Positions 17,465 through 25,582 of a stretch of DNA of 64,000 nt are shown here, one piece after another. Made by a program: the position numbers and the translations under genes. The notes under the pieces are model-generated. The model made no database searches. It had not been told where the DNA came from and saw only the letters and a program-made list of their open reading frames with translations. Source of the stretch: Mesorhizobium sp. LHD-90 (GTDB taxonomy: Bacteria > Pseudomonadota > Alphaproteobacteria > Rhizobiales > Rhizobiaceae); NCBI RefSeq assembly GCF_030929505.1, contig NZ_JAVFVV010000002.1:124001-188000 (forward strand), in the 5' to 3' direction. Position 1 is the stretch's first letter. Each line of letters begins with the position of its first letter.

Positions 17465-18487
17465 TCAAGCGGCGAGCAACTGCTTGCGGTCGACGCGCTC
17501 CTGCTGCGGCGAGCGCGCGTAAAGCTCGCGATAGCATTTGGAAAAATGCGAGGCCGACACGAAGCCGCAGGCGACCGCCACCTCCACCACCGGCATCGAC
17601 GACTGGATGAGCAGGTGGCGCGCCCGGTCGAGCCTTATCTCCAGGTAGTAGCGCGCCGGCGAGCGTCCCATCTCGGTGCGGAACAGCCGTTCGATCTGCC
17701 GTCGCGACAGGCCGACATGATCGGCTATCTCGATGAGTGACAGCGGCTCGGAGAGGTTGCCCTCCATAAGCTCGATGATCGACAGCACCTTTGTGTTCTG
17801 TACGCCGAGGCGCGCGCGCAGCGGCAGGCGCTGGCGGTCGGTAGGGCTGCGGACACGGTCGGTCAGCACCTGCTCGCAGACGCGGTTTACGAGATTGTCG
17901 TCGAAATCGTCGCCGATCAGCTTCAACATCATGTCGAGCGCGGCGGTGCCGCCGGCGCAGGTGTAGATGTTCTGGTCGACCTCGAAGAGGTCGGCAAAGA
18001 CGTTGGCCTTGGGAAAGGCTTCGGAGAAGCCCGGCAGGTTTTCCCAATGGATGGCGCAGCGTTTTCCGGAGAGCAGGCCCGCGGAAGCGAGCACATGCGC
18101 GCCGGTGCAGAGACCACCGATGGCGACGCCGCGATTGTATTCCTCGCGCAGCCAGGCGAAGGCGGACTTGTTCTGGTAGCGTTCGACATTGATGCCGCTG
18201 CACACCACCACCATCGACGGCCGTTCGGGGCCGGCCATCTTGCGCCGCTCTTCCTCCAGCGAGGTGTTGACGGCGCATTCGACGCCATTGGAGGCGTTGA
18301 CCGGCCGCCCGTCATAACTCGCCAGCCGCCAGCGATAAGCCTCGTAGCCCAGCATGCGATTGGCCGAACGCAGCGGTTCCAGCGCCGTCGCGAAAGCGAT
18401 CATCGTGAAATCGGGGATGAGGAAGAAGACAAGCGATCGTTTGATCGGATGTTTGACGGCGTTCAAGCAAGCCTCACGCAAGACCAC
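17465..18487 (-). CDS. GlxA-type AraC transcriptional regulator, GbdR-like
   Basis: A 340-residue protein with an N-terminal DJ-1/PfpI amidotransferase-like domain (residues 18-190, with GGLCTGAHVLASAGLL around the elbow) and a C-terminal AraC double helix-turn-helix (about 235-330, SLIEIADHVGLSRRQIERLF and ACGFVSASHFSKCYREL). In Pseudomonas the related GbdR senses glycine betaine and dimethylglycine and turns on their catabolism. With betaine genes on both sides, the same role is a reasonable inference here. The GTG at 18487 is the longest start. A palindrome sits only 4 bp upstream of it, so a start nearer 18466 (TTG) is possible. Confidence 0.8.
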   Translation of the reverse strand: MVLREACLNAVKHPIKRSLVFFLIPDFTMIAFATALEPLRSANRMLGYEAYRWRLASYDGRPVNASNGVECAVNTSLEEERRKMAGPERPSMVVVCSGINVERYQNKSAFAWLREEYNRGVAIGGLCTGAHVLASAGLLSGKRCAIHWENLPGFSEAFPKANVFADLFEVDQNIYTCAGGTAALDMMLKLIGDDFDDNLVNRVCEQVLTDRVRSPTDRQRLPLRARLGVQNTKVLSIIELMEGNLSEPLSLIEIADHVGLSRRQIERLFRTEMGRSPARYYLEIRLDRARHLLIQSSMPVVEVAVACGFVSASHFSKCYRELYARSPQQERVDRKQLLAA

Positions 18488-18491
18488 GCAT

Positions 18492-18507
18492 GCGACATCG
18501 ATGTCGC
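18492..18507. promoter_or_regulatory. 16-bp perfect palindrome at the regulator promoter
   Basis: gcgacatcgatgtcgc, a perfect palindrome directly upstream of the GlxA-type regulator gene. A related half site (tttgcgacatc) lies near 18576 and a related inverted repeat at 12719-12734. Probably an operator, possibly for autoregulation. Confidence 0.45.
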
Positions 18508-18625
18508 TAACAGCATAGGCACATCAGGAAAAACCCGTGCTGTCAATGGAGCCGCGGGCTTGTCTAAGGCAAAATTTGCGACATCAGGCGCCAATGAACT
18601 CGGTAACGGCTTCGGACAAACGAAA

Positions 18626-18650
18626 ACCGCGCCGGCGAGGCCGACGCGGT
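18626..18650 (-). terminator. Intrinsic terminator of the 46-residue gene (minus strand)
   Basis: On the minus strand accgcg-t-cggc-ctc-gccg-g-cgcggt forms a hairpin followed by ttttcgttt. It lies about 40 bp beyond the stop of the small gene at 18689. Confidence 0.6.
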
Positions 18651-18688
18651 CCGTTGGTTCGAGGCTCAGGCCGTTTCCGGCCGGCGGT

Positions 18689-18829
18689 TCAGCGAACCAC
18701 GAAACCGAGGCGCGCGGCGGCAAGCGCGCCGGACTGGCCGGGCATCGTGCGGTCGAGGCGCTGACGCTCCAGGGCGGTCGTCAGGTTGATTTCGCGGTTG
18801 CGGGAAAAAAGACGAGAGAACAGTTTCAT
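18689..18829 (-). CDS. Short basic protein of 46 residues, unknown
   Basis: An ATG at 18829 opens a 46-codon frame starting MKLFSRLFSRNREINLTTAL and ending AAARLGFVVR. It is strongly basic, amphipathic at its start, and followed by a good minus-strand terminator at 18626-18650, which argues for a real transcript. The length and basic character recall the DUF1127 micro-proteins encoded next door, but the DUF1127 core (LPxEIQKDIGW) is absent. The ribosome site is weak. It may be a membrane-associated micro-protein; no function can be given. Confidence 0.5.
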   Translation of the reverse strand: MKLFSRLFSRNREINLTTALERQRLDRTMPGQSGALAAARLGFVVR

Positions 18830-19119
18830 GACACGGATCCATGCAGAGAGTTACACGGGGTGCCTTCGCTAGGGTCTGCTTAGGAGTGGGGCATCTCGTT
18901 GATGGCGTGGATATAGGCATTTGCACTGTGCAGTGCAGCAACAAAAGCGAAGCGGCCCGCACAAAAAGCGACATGGTCGGATATCCGACAGTGCTGGCAA
19001 GAGGGAAAAAGAAAAATCAAATCAATGAAATAATGCCGACAAGGCACAGCCATGCGATTACTTCAGATGCGTCATGCGCGGCAAGCATGCCTGCGGACAA
19101 GGCAGGAGGGGGAACAGAA
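18830..19119. other. Intergenic stretch, regulatory character
   Basis: No gene is supported here. It contains a 14-bp perfect palindrome, gtcggatatccgac, at 18976-18989, an AT-rich run around 19005-19030, and the likely promoter of the 46-residue minus-strand gene. The palindrome could be an operator. Confidence 0.4.
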
Positions 19120-19150
19120 AGCCCGCCGTCATCCTGAATGACGGCGGGCT
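19120..19150 (-). terminator. Intrinsic terminator after the first DUF1127 gene
   Basis: A 12-bp perfect stem (agcccgccgtca / tgacggcgggct) with a 7-nt loop, 18 bp beyond the stop codon of the gene at 19169. The following minus-strand bases are T-rich only at first (ttctgtt). Confidence 0.7.
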
Positions 19151-19168
19151 ACACGGGACATTTCACGA

Positions 19169-19354
19169 TCAGCGGCCTCCAGCCCAGGATCCGATCGCGA
19201 TGCGCGAGGAAGGCTCGCGGTTGGCCACGTCCGGCCAGCCGATGTCCTTCTGGATCTCGTAGGGCAGGGCGCGAACCTGGCGTTCGGTCAGGTAGCGGGC
19301 GCGGGCAACACTATACTCGTGGGCCAAGTGGCCGATGGCAGAAAAGATGGACAT
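19169..19354 (-). CDS. DUF1127 micro-protein, copy 1
   Basis: 61 residues, starting MSIFSAIGHLAHEYSVARAR, with the DUF1127 core ALPYEIQKDIGWPD. A perfect aaggagg ribosome site precedes the ATG at 19354. DUF1127 proteins are small arginine-rich proteins of alpha- and gammaproteobacteria; in Agrobacterium they were linked to RNA turnover, phosphate and carbon metabolism (from memory). This one ends in a hairpin terminator and lies divergent to the LysR gene. Two further copies follow within 2.5 kb. Confidence 0.88.
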   Translation of the reverse strand: MSIFSAIGHLAHEYSVARARYLTERQVRALPYEIQKDIGWPDVANREPSSRIAIGSWAGGR

Positions 19355-19580
19355 TTTATCCTCCTTCAGTTGTGGCCAGGCAAAGCCGGACCGTTGCCGC
19401 ACACCGGTCCATCCGGCATGCGATCCGTCAAAACTTGCATTTCCGGTCTTCGGGTGGCGGCGATTGTGAGCATGACAAGTTTGCCGCCTTCCACACTGTT
19501 GACTATGGCCCTTGCGTCATGTTCAATCAAACGAAATGGAATGATGCTTCCGATCAGATTTTTTGAATGGATCGAATCTC

Positions 19581-20480
19581 ATGAACGCCCCGCTAAATCA
19601 TCCGCTTCCGCTGCTCGACCTCGACGTGCTGCGCACCTTCGTGGCGATCGCCGAGACCGGCAGCTTCACCATCGCGGCGACCGCTGTCTTCCGCACACCC
19701 TCGGCGGTGTCGATGCAGATCAAGAAGCTCGAGGACGTGCTCGGCCGCTCGGTATTCACCCGTGACGCGCGCTCGGTAGCGCTGACCACTGACGGCGAGA
19801 TGCTGCTGGGTTACGCCCGCCGCCTGCTTGCCATCAACCGGGAGGCGGTGTCGAAGTTCATCGTGCCCGACATCGTCGGGGTGGTGCGGCTCGGCTCGCC
19901 GGACGACTATGGCGAGCGCGTCCTGCCGCATGTTCTAAAGCGTTTCGCCCAGTCGCATCCCTCGATCGCCGTCGATGTCACCATCGACCAGTCGATCAAT
20001 CTGCGCCGCCGCATGGACGATCGCGCCCTCGACATCACGCTGCTCACCAACTCCTACAAGACCAGCGCGATCGGCGCGGAAGTGCTGCTCACCGAACCGA
20101 TCGTATGGGCGGGCGCCAAGGGCGGCTGCGCCCATATGCGCGAGCCGCTGCCCGTATCACTGTGGGAGGAGGGCTGCGTCTGGCGGGCCGGCGCACTGGA
20201 AGCGCTCGGCCGCGAGGGCCGCAACTACCGCGTCGCCTATATGAGCGCCCATACGGCCGGCCAGCGCGCCGCCATCCAGGCCGACCTTGCGGTTGCTCCG
20301 CTGCCGAAATCGTTTCTCGGCAACGACATGGTCGAACTCGGACCCAAGGACGGTATGCCGGAGATCGGCACCTACAATCTGGCTATGATCGTGTCGCCCG
20401 ACGCCAGCGCGCCGGTAAAGGCGGTGGCCGACCATATCCGCGCGACATTCGAGGTGTTCCGGGATACGGGGAAGTTCTAA
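19581..20480 (+). CDS. LysR-family transcriptional regulator
   Basis: A 299-residue protein. The N-terminal winged helix-turn-helix (residues 12-70, with FVAIAETGSFTIAATAVFRTPSAVSMQIKK in two turns) and the substrate-binding domain (from about 95, VRLGSPDDYGERVLPHVLKRF) are typical. The ATG at 19581 is preferred to the TTG at 19563. It is divergent from a DUF1127 gene across about 226 bp, so it may control it, as LysR proteins often regulate the divergent neighbour. The effector is unknown. Confidence 0.88.
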   Translation: MNAPLNHPLPLLDLDVLRTFVAIAETGSFTIAATAVFRTPSAVSMQIKKLEDVLGRSVFTRDARSVALTTDGEMLLGYARRLLAINREAVSKFIVPDIVGVVRLGSPDDYGERVLPHVLKRFAQSHPSIAVDVTIDQSINLRRRMDDRALDITLLTNSYKTSAIGAEVLLTEPIVWAGAKGGCAHMREPLPVSLWEEGCVWRAGALEALGREGRNYRVAYMSAHTAGQRAAIQADLAVAPLPKSFLGNDMVELGPKDGMPEIGTYNLAMIVSPDASAPVKAVADHIRATFEVFRDTGKF

Positions 20481-20554
20481 GCTTGGGTTACCGAAAGTAT
20501 CGCGGCGGCGGTGTCCGGCCGCAGCCTTCCGGTCCGGCCCGGCTGCCCGGTCCG

Positions 20555-21106
20555 CTAACCGGCCCTGGGCATGACATATGGGACCTTTTCTTCAAAGGTG
20601 TCGGATATCTTCCAGCACAACATGTGTTCGGTTCCGATGGCGGTGATCGGCTTTTGCAGCGTGTCGTTGGAATGATAGGTCAGCAGCGCGATGGATTTGC
20701 TGCGAATACTGGTCGGCAGGAGGCCAGTCACGATCATCGTGTGGTATGTTATGTCGAATTTGCGTAGTTGCACGACGTCCCCGAGGGCAAGGTCGTCCGG
20801 GGTGCAGGGTTTTGCGCGGTTACCCCAGGTTAGATATTGGCTGAAGTTGGCGGCTGCCGCCCAGGTTCGGCTTCGTTCCTTGTAAAGATCCGATCCCGCC
20901 TTGCCGGAGAACCACGAACCGCTATCCCTTGCGCTTCCGAGTATCGTGCCGCGCTTGACCATCGTCCAGCCTCCTGCATGCAAGGCTTGCGATACGAAGT
21001 TTGTGCAGTCGCCTCCCAATCCTTTGTCGGACGGCCATTCTGTGTTGTAGTTGAGTGCATATTTGATGGCGTAAGTTGCGGCTGCTGTTCTGTTGTAGGT
21101 TTTCAT
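20555..21106 (-). CDS. Amidase_6-domain protein (NlpC/P60-CHAP-like fold)
   Basis: 183 residues. The motif GGDCTNFVSQALHAGGW carries the nucleophile cysteine of the putative amidase domain family (PF12671), with a histidine in ITYHTMIVTG and a partner in YHSNDT. These proteins resemble cell-wall amidases or peptidases common in Gram-positive bacteria. There is no signal peptide, and the protein starts directly with the domain (YNRTAAATYAIKYAL). The base composition is lower in GC than its surroundings, and it sits alone among DUF1127 genes, so transfer from another lineage is likely. The substrate is unknown. Confidence 0.8.
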   Translation of the reverse strand: MKTYNRTAAATYAIKYALNYNTEWPSDKGLGGDCTNFVSQALHAGGWTMVKRGTILGSARDSGSWFSGKAGSDLYKERSRTWAAAANFSQYLTWGNRAKPCTPDDLALGDVVQLRKFDITYHTMIVTGLLPTSIRSKSIALLTYHSNDTLQKPITAIGTEHMLCWKISDTFEEKVPYVMPRAG

Positions 21107-21338
21107 TCGTCCTCCACTCGGTCGTACGGGAATCCGAACCTGAGTCAGGTCGGATGCGAACCGGGGAGATTTTTACGCCTCAGCGTTTCCGGACAATCGC
21201 GCCGGAGTGCAGATATGTTGCAACTGGCACATATAATGTGGAAATCGACAAATTCTGTTGCGTCGACGCTGCAAAGAGCGAGGTCGCGGGATCGTCTAGG
21301 CCTCGCCCGTCGCTCGATCCCGGGTCCGCCGCCGGCTG

Positions 21339-21524
21339 TCAGGTCAGGGCCTTCAGATAGATTTCGCGGATGCTGGTTGCCGTGCGGGACTCCGGACTGG
21401 CTGGCCAGCCGATGTCCTTCTGCAGTTCCGGCGGAAGCGCGTTCATCTCGCGCATCGCCAGCCTGTTGCGGCGCGCCATGCGGAGAGCGGCGCCGAACCG
21501 GCCGATATTGTTGAATATCGACAT
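21339..21524 (-). CDS. DUF1127 micro-protein, copy 2
   Basis: 61 residues, starting MSIFNNIGRFGAALRMARR, with the core ALPPELQKDIGWP. A ggag site lies six bases before the ATG at 21524; an upstream ATG at 21536 overlaps this site and is less likely. N-terminal similarity to copy 1 (MSIF, then a basic helix) shows they are paralogues. Confidence 0.85.
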   Translation of the reverse strand: MSIFNNIGRFGAALRMARRNRLAMREMNALPPELQKDIGWPASPESRTATSIREIYLKALT

Positions 21525-21688
21525 TTTCATCTCCATCGCTGTCGCGGCTGCCGGATCATCCGGGAACCGATTGCGGGCGGAGATATGCCGGCGGTTTGTT
21601 TCCGCCGAATTGCGCCGGCCGGTCAGGTTGTTTCAATCCATGCGGATGGGCCGCGCTTCCTGCGGTTGCCGCTTTCGGAAAGGCGGGC

Positions 21689-21871
21689 TCAGCGCCGTAT
21701 GGAAGCGGTGATTGCCCGATAGATGCTGGCCATCGTCGATGGCGGAGGATTCCAGTCCAGATCCCGCTGAATCTCCGGAGGCAGGGCATTCATGATGCGC
21801 CGGGTCCTGCGCGCGTTTGCCGCCAGTCGATAACGAGCGCCGACCCTGTGAAAATGATCGAGGAACGGCAT
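21689..21871 (-). CDS. DUF1127-like micro-protein, copy 3
   Basis: 60 residues from the ATG at 21871, which has a ggag nine bases upstream and gives the same length as the two other copies. The core reads ALPPEIQRDLDWNPP, so the glycine of DIGW is replaced by aspartate. The C-terminus (STMASIYRAITASIRR) resembles that of copy 2 (TSIREIYLKALT). It is the most diverged of the three. Confidence 0.75.
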   Translation of the reverse strand: MPFLDHFHRVGARYRLAANARRTRRIMNALPPEIQRDLDWNPPPSTMASIYRAITASIRR

Positions 21872-22181
21872 CAGCGGCGACTCCATCGGCTGCCGCGAGA
21901 AATTCCACATCGTCGCGAACATGGCGTGCGGACGCAGGCAGCCTCGCGGCCACCGCTCGGATTCGTCTTCATGAGGATTTCCCTCCCGCTTATTTCCGCC
22001 AGAGATGTATCTGGCGGGTCGATGCAGAGATGCTATTGCGCTGCTGTATCGGATGGATCGCGCCTGAAGGACGGCGCAGGGCGCGGCCGTTGCCCGGTGG
22101 AAACCGGCGCGATACGCGCCATGCAGCCTGGCGACATCAACGGTGCAAGATCGACATGTACAGGGAAGGCGAGGGCGAAGG
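21872..22181. other. Intergenic stretch with one hairpin
   Basis: About 310 bp without a supported gene. A perfect 8-bp hairpin (ccgccaga / tctggcgg, 21996-22017) has no T run on either side. It may contain the promoter of DUF1127 copy 3. Confidence 0.4.
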
Positions 22182-22337
22182 TCAGTCGCGCCCGCGGCGT
22201 GCGGCCCGCTCCTCGCGCGAACGGCGGCGCGGAGCGCCGTCGCCGGCCGTCTGCTCGACCGCCTTGCGCGGCGGCAGTTTCACCTGCTCTGCCAGTTTGG
22301 GAAACGGATCCACCTTGTTGGGCAGCGCCATGAGCAT
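22182..22337 (-). CDS. 51-residue free-standing copy of the RamA-like protein C-terminal tail
   Basis: From the ATG at 22337, with gaggggag seven bases upstream, a 51-codon frame reads MLMALPNKVDPFPKLAEQVK and continues to an arginine-rich end (PRRRSREERAARRGRD). It matches the last 49 residues of the corrinoid activator encoded at 23136-25238 at about 44 positions. DNA similarity stays high over about 150 bp, then stops. Either it is a remnant of a duplication event around the methyltransferase gene, or it is a maintained micro-protein; the good ribosome site and intact frame favour expression. The tail is charged and probably flexible, so a role in binding the corrinoid partner is conceivable but unproven. 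Confidence 0.55.
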   Translation of the reverse strand: MLMALPNKVDPFPKLAEQVKLPPRKAVEQTAGDGAPRRRSREERAARRGRD

Positions 22338-22393
22338 GCTGGCTCCCCTCGATGAGTGGAAACTAGCAGGCGGCCGCGTAGAGTGAGATTGCC

Positions 22394-23131
22394 CTATTTC
22401 GGCAAGGCGATTGCGGCCGGCATGTCGCCCGCAACGGGCAGCGCTAGGATCGGCTTGGCGTCGCGGAAGTATGGCGGAAGACGCGTCGCATCGTAGGAGT
22501 GGCTGACCCCGATCAGCGCCACCAGTTCGTCGAAACAATCGAACGGGAGGTCCGCCTGCGGCTTGGGTCCGTCAATCTCGGCCGCATAATGATGGCGATT
22601 GATCGGACCGTCCAGCGGCACGATCCGGTCGGACGAGGTGTGGCTGATACGCCGGTATCCGAAGATGGTGAAGCTCGCGATGAGCTTCTTCACAAGCAGC
22701 GGCTTCAGCGCCAGATACATCTCCAGCGTCGTCATATGGTTGGTGTGTCCGCTCCAATCCGACCAGTACAACTTGACGCCCATTGCGGCCAGCGGGCCGT
22801 CGCTGTCGAACCAGGGCTGGCGGACCAGCACGAACTCCGAGCTGATGGCGGCGGCGGTGCGCAGGATCTGTCCGGCGATTTTCGGCGAGGGAATGTGCTC
22901 CAGGACATGCGCAATCAACGAGAAGCGCGCCTTGCCCTTGAAGGACATCGGCAGCGTCAGATCGGCAAGCTCGGCTGTGAAGCCCTTTTCGCGAGTGGCG
23001 GCCACCTTCAGCGGATCGAGGTCCACGCCGATGCCGTTGACGCCGCCGAGCCGCTCCATCGCGAACTTGATGGAGCCTCCCGAGGAACAGCCGAAGTCGA
23101 CGAAATCGTAAGGAGCGAGATCGATCGTCAC
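22394..23131 (-). CDS. Class I SAM-dependent methyltransferase-like protein
   Basis: 245 residues from a GTG at 23131, four bases after the activator stop codon, so the two are co-transcribed. FVDFGCSSGGSIKFAMERLG is the SAM-binding glycine loop, GIGVDLDPLKVAA the acidic motif II, and LIAHVLEHIPSP the motif common in methyltransferase type 11/23 proteins. The target is unknown. It is flanked by two copies of the activator 3-prime end (22182-22337 and 23136-23290), suggesting that it came in by duplication or recombination at that sequence. Confidence 0.7.
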   Translation of the reverse strand: MTIDLAPYDFVDFGCSSGGSIKFAMERLGGVNGIGVDLDPLKVAATREKGFTAELADLTLPMSFKGKARFSLIAHVLEHIPSPKIAGQILRTAAAISSEFVLVRQPWFDSDGPLAAMGVKLYWSDWSGHTNHMTTLEMYLALKPLLVKKLIASFTIFGYRRISHTSSDRIVPLDGPINRHHYAAEIDGPKPQADLPFDCFDELVALIGVSHSYDATRLPPYFRDAKPILALPVAGDMPAAIALPK

Positions 23132-23135
23132 GCCG

Positions 23136-25238
23136 TCACTCCCGCGCCCGGCGCGCGGCGCGATCCTCGCGCGAACGCCGGCGCGGGCCGCCGTCGCCGG
23201 CGGTTTGCTCGACCACCTTGCGCGGCGGCAGTTTCACCTGCTCTGCCAGTTTGGGGAATGGGTCGACCTTGTTGGGCAGGGCCATGGCGTCGATGAACAG
23301 TTGCTGGAAATTGGGTTCCAGCGCCGTCTCGATCTTCTCGATCTTCGAAACCTCTTTCTCGATCTCGCGGCGATGGTTGCGGTTCAACAGCGCCATCAGC
23401 GCGCCGGTGCCGGCGGCGTTGCCCACCGCCTTGACCTCGGCCAGGTCGCAATCGGGGATCAGGCCCAGCACCATGGCGTATTTCGGATCGATGAAGGAAC
23501 CGAAGGCGCCGGCGAAACGGATCGTGTCGACCGTCTCGACGCCCTGCTTCTCCATCAAGAGTTTCACGCCGGCATAGAGCGCCGCCTTGGCGAGCTGGAT
23601 GGCGCGGATGTCGTTCTGGGTGACGGTGATGCGCGGCTCGCCGGCGCGCCCCTCGCGCAGCAAGTAGGAGAAGGTGCGGCCATTCGGGACGATGCGGGGG
23701 CTGCGCTCGGCCATCGCGCCGTCGATGACGCCGTCCTCCGAAATGATGCCGGTCAGGTACATCTCGGCGACCACCTCGATGATCGCGGAGCCGCAGATGC
23801 CGGTGACGCCGGTCGCCCAGGAGGCTTCCTCGAAACCCTCCTCGTCCGACCATTTGTCGGTGCCGATGACGCGATAGCGGGGCTCCAGCGTCTCGGGATC
23901 GATGCGCACGCGCTCGATGGCGCCGGGGGCGGCGCGCTGTCCGGACGAGATTTCCGCGCCCTCGAAGGCCGGACCGGTCGGGGACGACGCTGCGACGACC
24001 CGTTGCCGGTTGCCCAGCACGATCTCCGCATTGGTGCCGACGTCGACCAGCAGCATCATCTTGTCCTGGCGGTACGGGCCTTCCGAAAGCGTCGCGCCGG
24101 CCGCATCCGCACCGACATGGCCGGCGATGCACGGCAAGGTGTAGAGCCGCGCGCCGGGTGCCACCTCGATGCCGATCTCATGCGCCCAGAACTGCAGCGC
24201 GCCCGAGACGGCGAGCGCGAACGGCGCCTGGCCCAGTTCCGTCGGATCGATGCCGAGGAACAAATGGTGCATGATCGGGTTGGCGACGAAGACGCAGTCG
24301 AAAATGTCGTGGCGGTCGACGCCGCCCTCGTCGCAGACCTTTCCGATCAGCCCGTTGACGGCCTCGCGTACCGCCTTGGTCATCGCCTCGCGGCCGTCCG
24401 GGTTCATCATCACATAGGAGACGCGGCTCATCAGATCCTCGCCGAAGCGGATCTGCGGGTTCGACGTGCCGGAGGAAGCAACGATGCGGCCCGACAGCAG
24501 CGACACCAGGTGCATGGCAATCGTGGTCGAGCCGATGTCGCAGGCAATGCCGTAGGCCTCGTTCTTCAGGCCCGGATAGAGATCGATGATGAAGGGCCGC
24601 GACGAATCCATGTCGCGGTGGACGACCGCCGTGACGCCCCATTTGCCTTCGCTGACCTCAGGCTGGTCGGGCAGTTTCGTGCGCAGAATCTTCTGGATTC
24701 TCGGGATCAGGTGTGGCGCGACCAGGAGGTCCTTCCAGCCCCAGTCCTTCGCCAGCGACACTTTCAGCCGGTCGAGGTCGCCGAGCGGCTTATGCATGTC
24801 GGGTTCCTCGACCTCGACATAACAGAGCTGGATGGCGGCGTTGCGCTCGATCACCCGGTCGGTGGCGGCCTTGCGCACCACCTGCGCGTTGACCACCGTA
24901 TCCTGCGGCACGTCGATGACGAGATCGCCCTGGACGGTTGCCGAGCAGGAGAGGCGGCGATGCACGGGCAGGCCGCGGACGCGGTCGTAGCGCTCCTCCT
25001 TCGGCCCGCGCGGCGAGATGTGGTCGAGCGCCGAGACGATCTTGTGTTTTGCGAAATTGCCTTCCTGCACCTCGATCTGGCAGCGGCCGCAGGTGGCGCG
25101 CCCGCCGCAGACGCTCTCGACATAGACGCCGAGCGAGCGGGCGGCGTCGAGCAGCGGCGTGCCGACGGGAAAGCGGCCACGCTTGCCGGACGGCATGAAC
25201 AGGACGAGGGGATCGGTGATGTTTGCTGGAGAATTCAT
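23136..25238 (-). CDS. Corrinoid activation protein, RamA/RACo type (2Fe-2S ferredoxin plus ASKHA domain, DUF4445)
   Basis: 700 residues. The N-terminal 2Fe-2S ferredoxin domain has cysteines 44, 50, 53 and 98. The rest is an actin-like ATPase region (DUF4445, ACDIGSTTIAMHLVSL and LLVDVGTNAEIVLGN). Such proteins use ATP and low-potential electrons to reduce inactive Co(II) corrinoid to Co(I), restarting methyl transfer after accidental oxidation. In an aerobic alphaproteobacterium this repair would be needed often. It should serve the corrinoid protein at 49401-50099. The C-terminal 50 residues form a basic tail, also present as a separate small gene at 22182. The start at 25238 has a weak ribosome site. 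Confidence 0.9.
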   Translation of the reverse strand: MNSPANITDPLVLFMPSGKRGRFPVGTPLLDAARSLGVYVESVCGGRATCGRCQIEVQEGNFAKHKIVSALDHISPRGPKEERYDRVRGLPVHRRLSCSATVQGDLVIDVPQDTVVNAQVVRKAATDRVIERNAAIQLCYVEVEEPDMHKPLGDLDRLKVSLAKDWGWKDLLVAPHLIPRIQKILRTKLPDQPEVSEGKWGVTAVVHRDMDSSRPFIIDLYPGLKNEAYGIACDIGSTTIAMHLVSLLSGRIVASSGTSNPQIRFGEDLMSRVSYVMMNPDGREAMTKAVREAVNGLIGKVCDEGGVDRHDIFDCVFVANPIMHHLFLGIDPTELGQAPFALAVSGALQFWAHEIGIEVAPGARLYTLPCIAGHVGADAAGATLSEGPYRQDKMMLLVDVGTNAEIVLGNRQRVVAASSPTGPAFEGAEISSGQRAAPGAIERVRIDPETLEPRYRVIGTDKWSDEEGFEEASWATGVTGICGSAIIEVVAEMYLTGIISEDGVIDGAMAERSPRIVPNGRTFSYLLREGRAGEPRITVTQNDIRAIQLAKAALYAGVKLLMEKQGVETVDTIRFAGAFGSFIDPKYAMVLGLIPDCDLAEVKAVGNAAGTGALMALLNRNHRREIEKEVSKIEKIETALEPNFQQLFIDAMALPNKVDPFPKLAEQVKLPPRKVVEQTAGDGGPRRRSREDRAARRARE

Positions 25239-25420
25239 GATTATTTACTTCGCTGAGCAGATTGCGACGGCTTGACACGCCTTCGCAAGCACTTCATGAG
25301 AAATTCTATGATCAATGCCTCTGCACATATCGTCGCCTTTCGCTTCGAGCGACTAACCCTGCTTGCCTAACGGCGAGCGGGTAACGGCATTTCTTATCCC
25401 AATACTCGCCCGCCATCTGC

Positions 25421-25497
25421 GCGGGTTTAGCCCAATCGGTAGAGGCAACGGACTTAAAATCCGTCCTGTATGGGTTCGAGTCCCATAACCCGCACCA
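25421..25497 (+). tRNA. tRNA with anticodon UAA (Leu) but class I short variable loop
   Basis: 77 nt with encoded CCA. Acceptor GCGGGTT/AACCCGC with A73; D arm with a 3-bp stem and loop AATCGGTAGA; anticodon arm ACGGA-CTTAAAA-TCCGT, fully paired, anticodon TAA at positions 34-36; 5-nt variable loop CCTGT; T arm ATGGG-TTCGAGT-CCCAT. The fold is perfect. Normal bacterial tRNA-Leu has a long variable arm of more than 10 nt; this one does not. A15 and U48 and A73, known leucine identity features, are kept. Confidence 0.85.
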
Positions 25498-25504
25498 AAT
25501 TCCT

Positions 25505-25581
25505 GCGAGCGTAGCCCAACTGGAAGAGGCACTGCACTCAGACTGCAGGCAGTGTGGGTTCGACTCCCTCCGCTCGCACCA
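25505..25581 (+). tRNA. tRNA with anticodon CAG (Leu) but class I short variable loop
   Basis: 77 nt with encoded CCA, 7 nt after the first one. Acceptor GCGAGCG/CGCTCGC and A73; D loop with A14, A15, G18 and G19; anticodon arm CTGCA-CTCAGAC-TGCAG, anticodon CAG; variable loop GCAGT; T arm GTGGG-TTCGACT-CCCTC with one T-T mismatch. It shares the TAGCCCAA D-arm start and the AGAGGCA end with its two neighbours, so the three are paralogues. Confidence 0.8.
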
Positions 25582-25582
25582 C

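Noticed and set aside
23205-25256. 683-codon plus-strand frame
   Set aside because: Mirror of the corrinoid activator gene, whose cysteine motifs and ATPase motifs are on the minus strand.
25421-25497. First tRNA as a nonsense suppressor
   Set aside because: Anticodon 5-prime UAA pairs with the codon UUA, not with the stop codon UAA.
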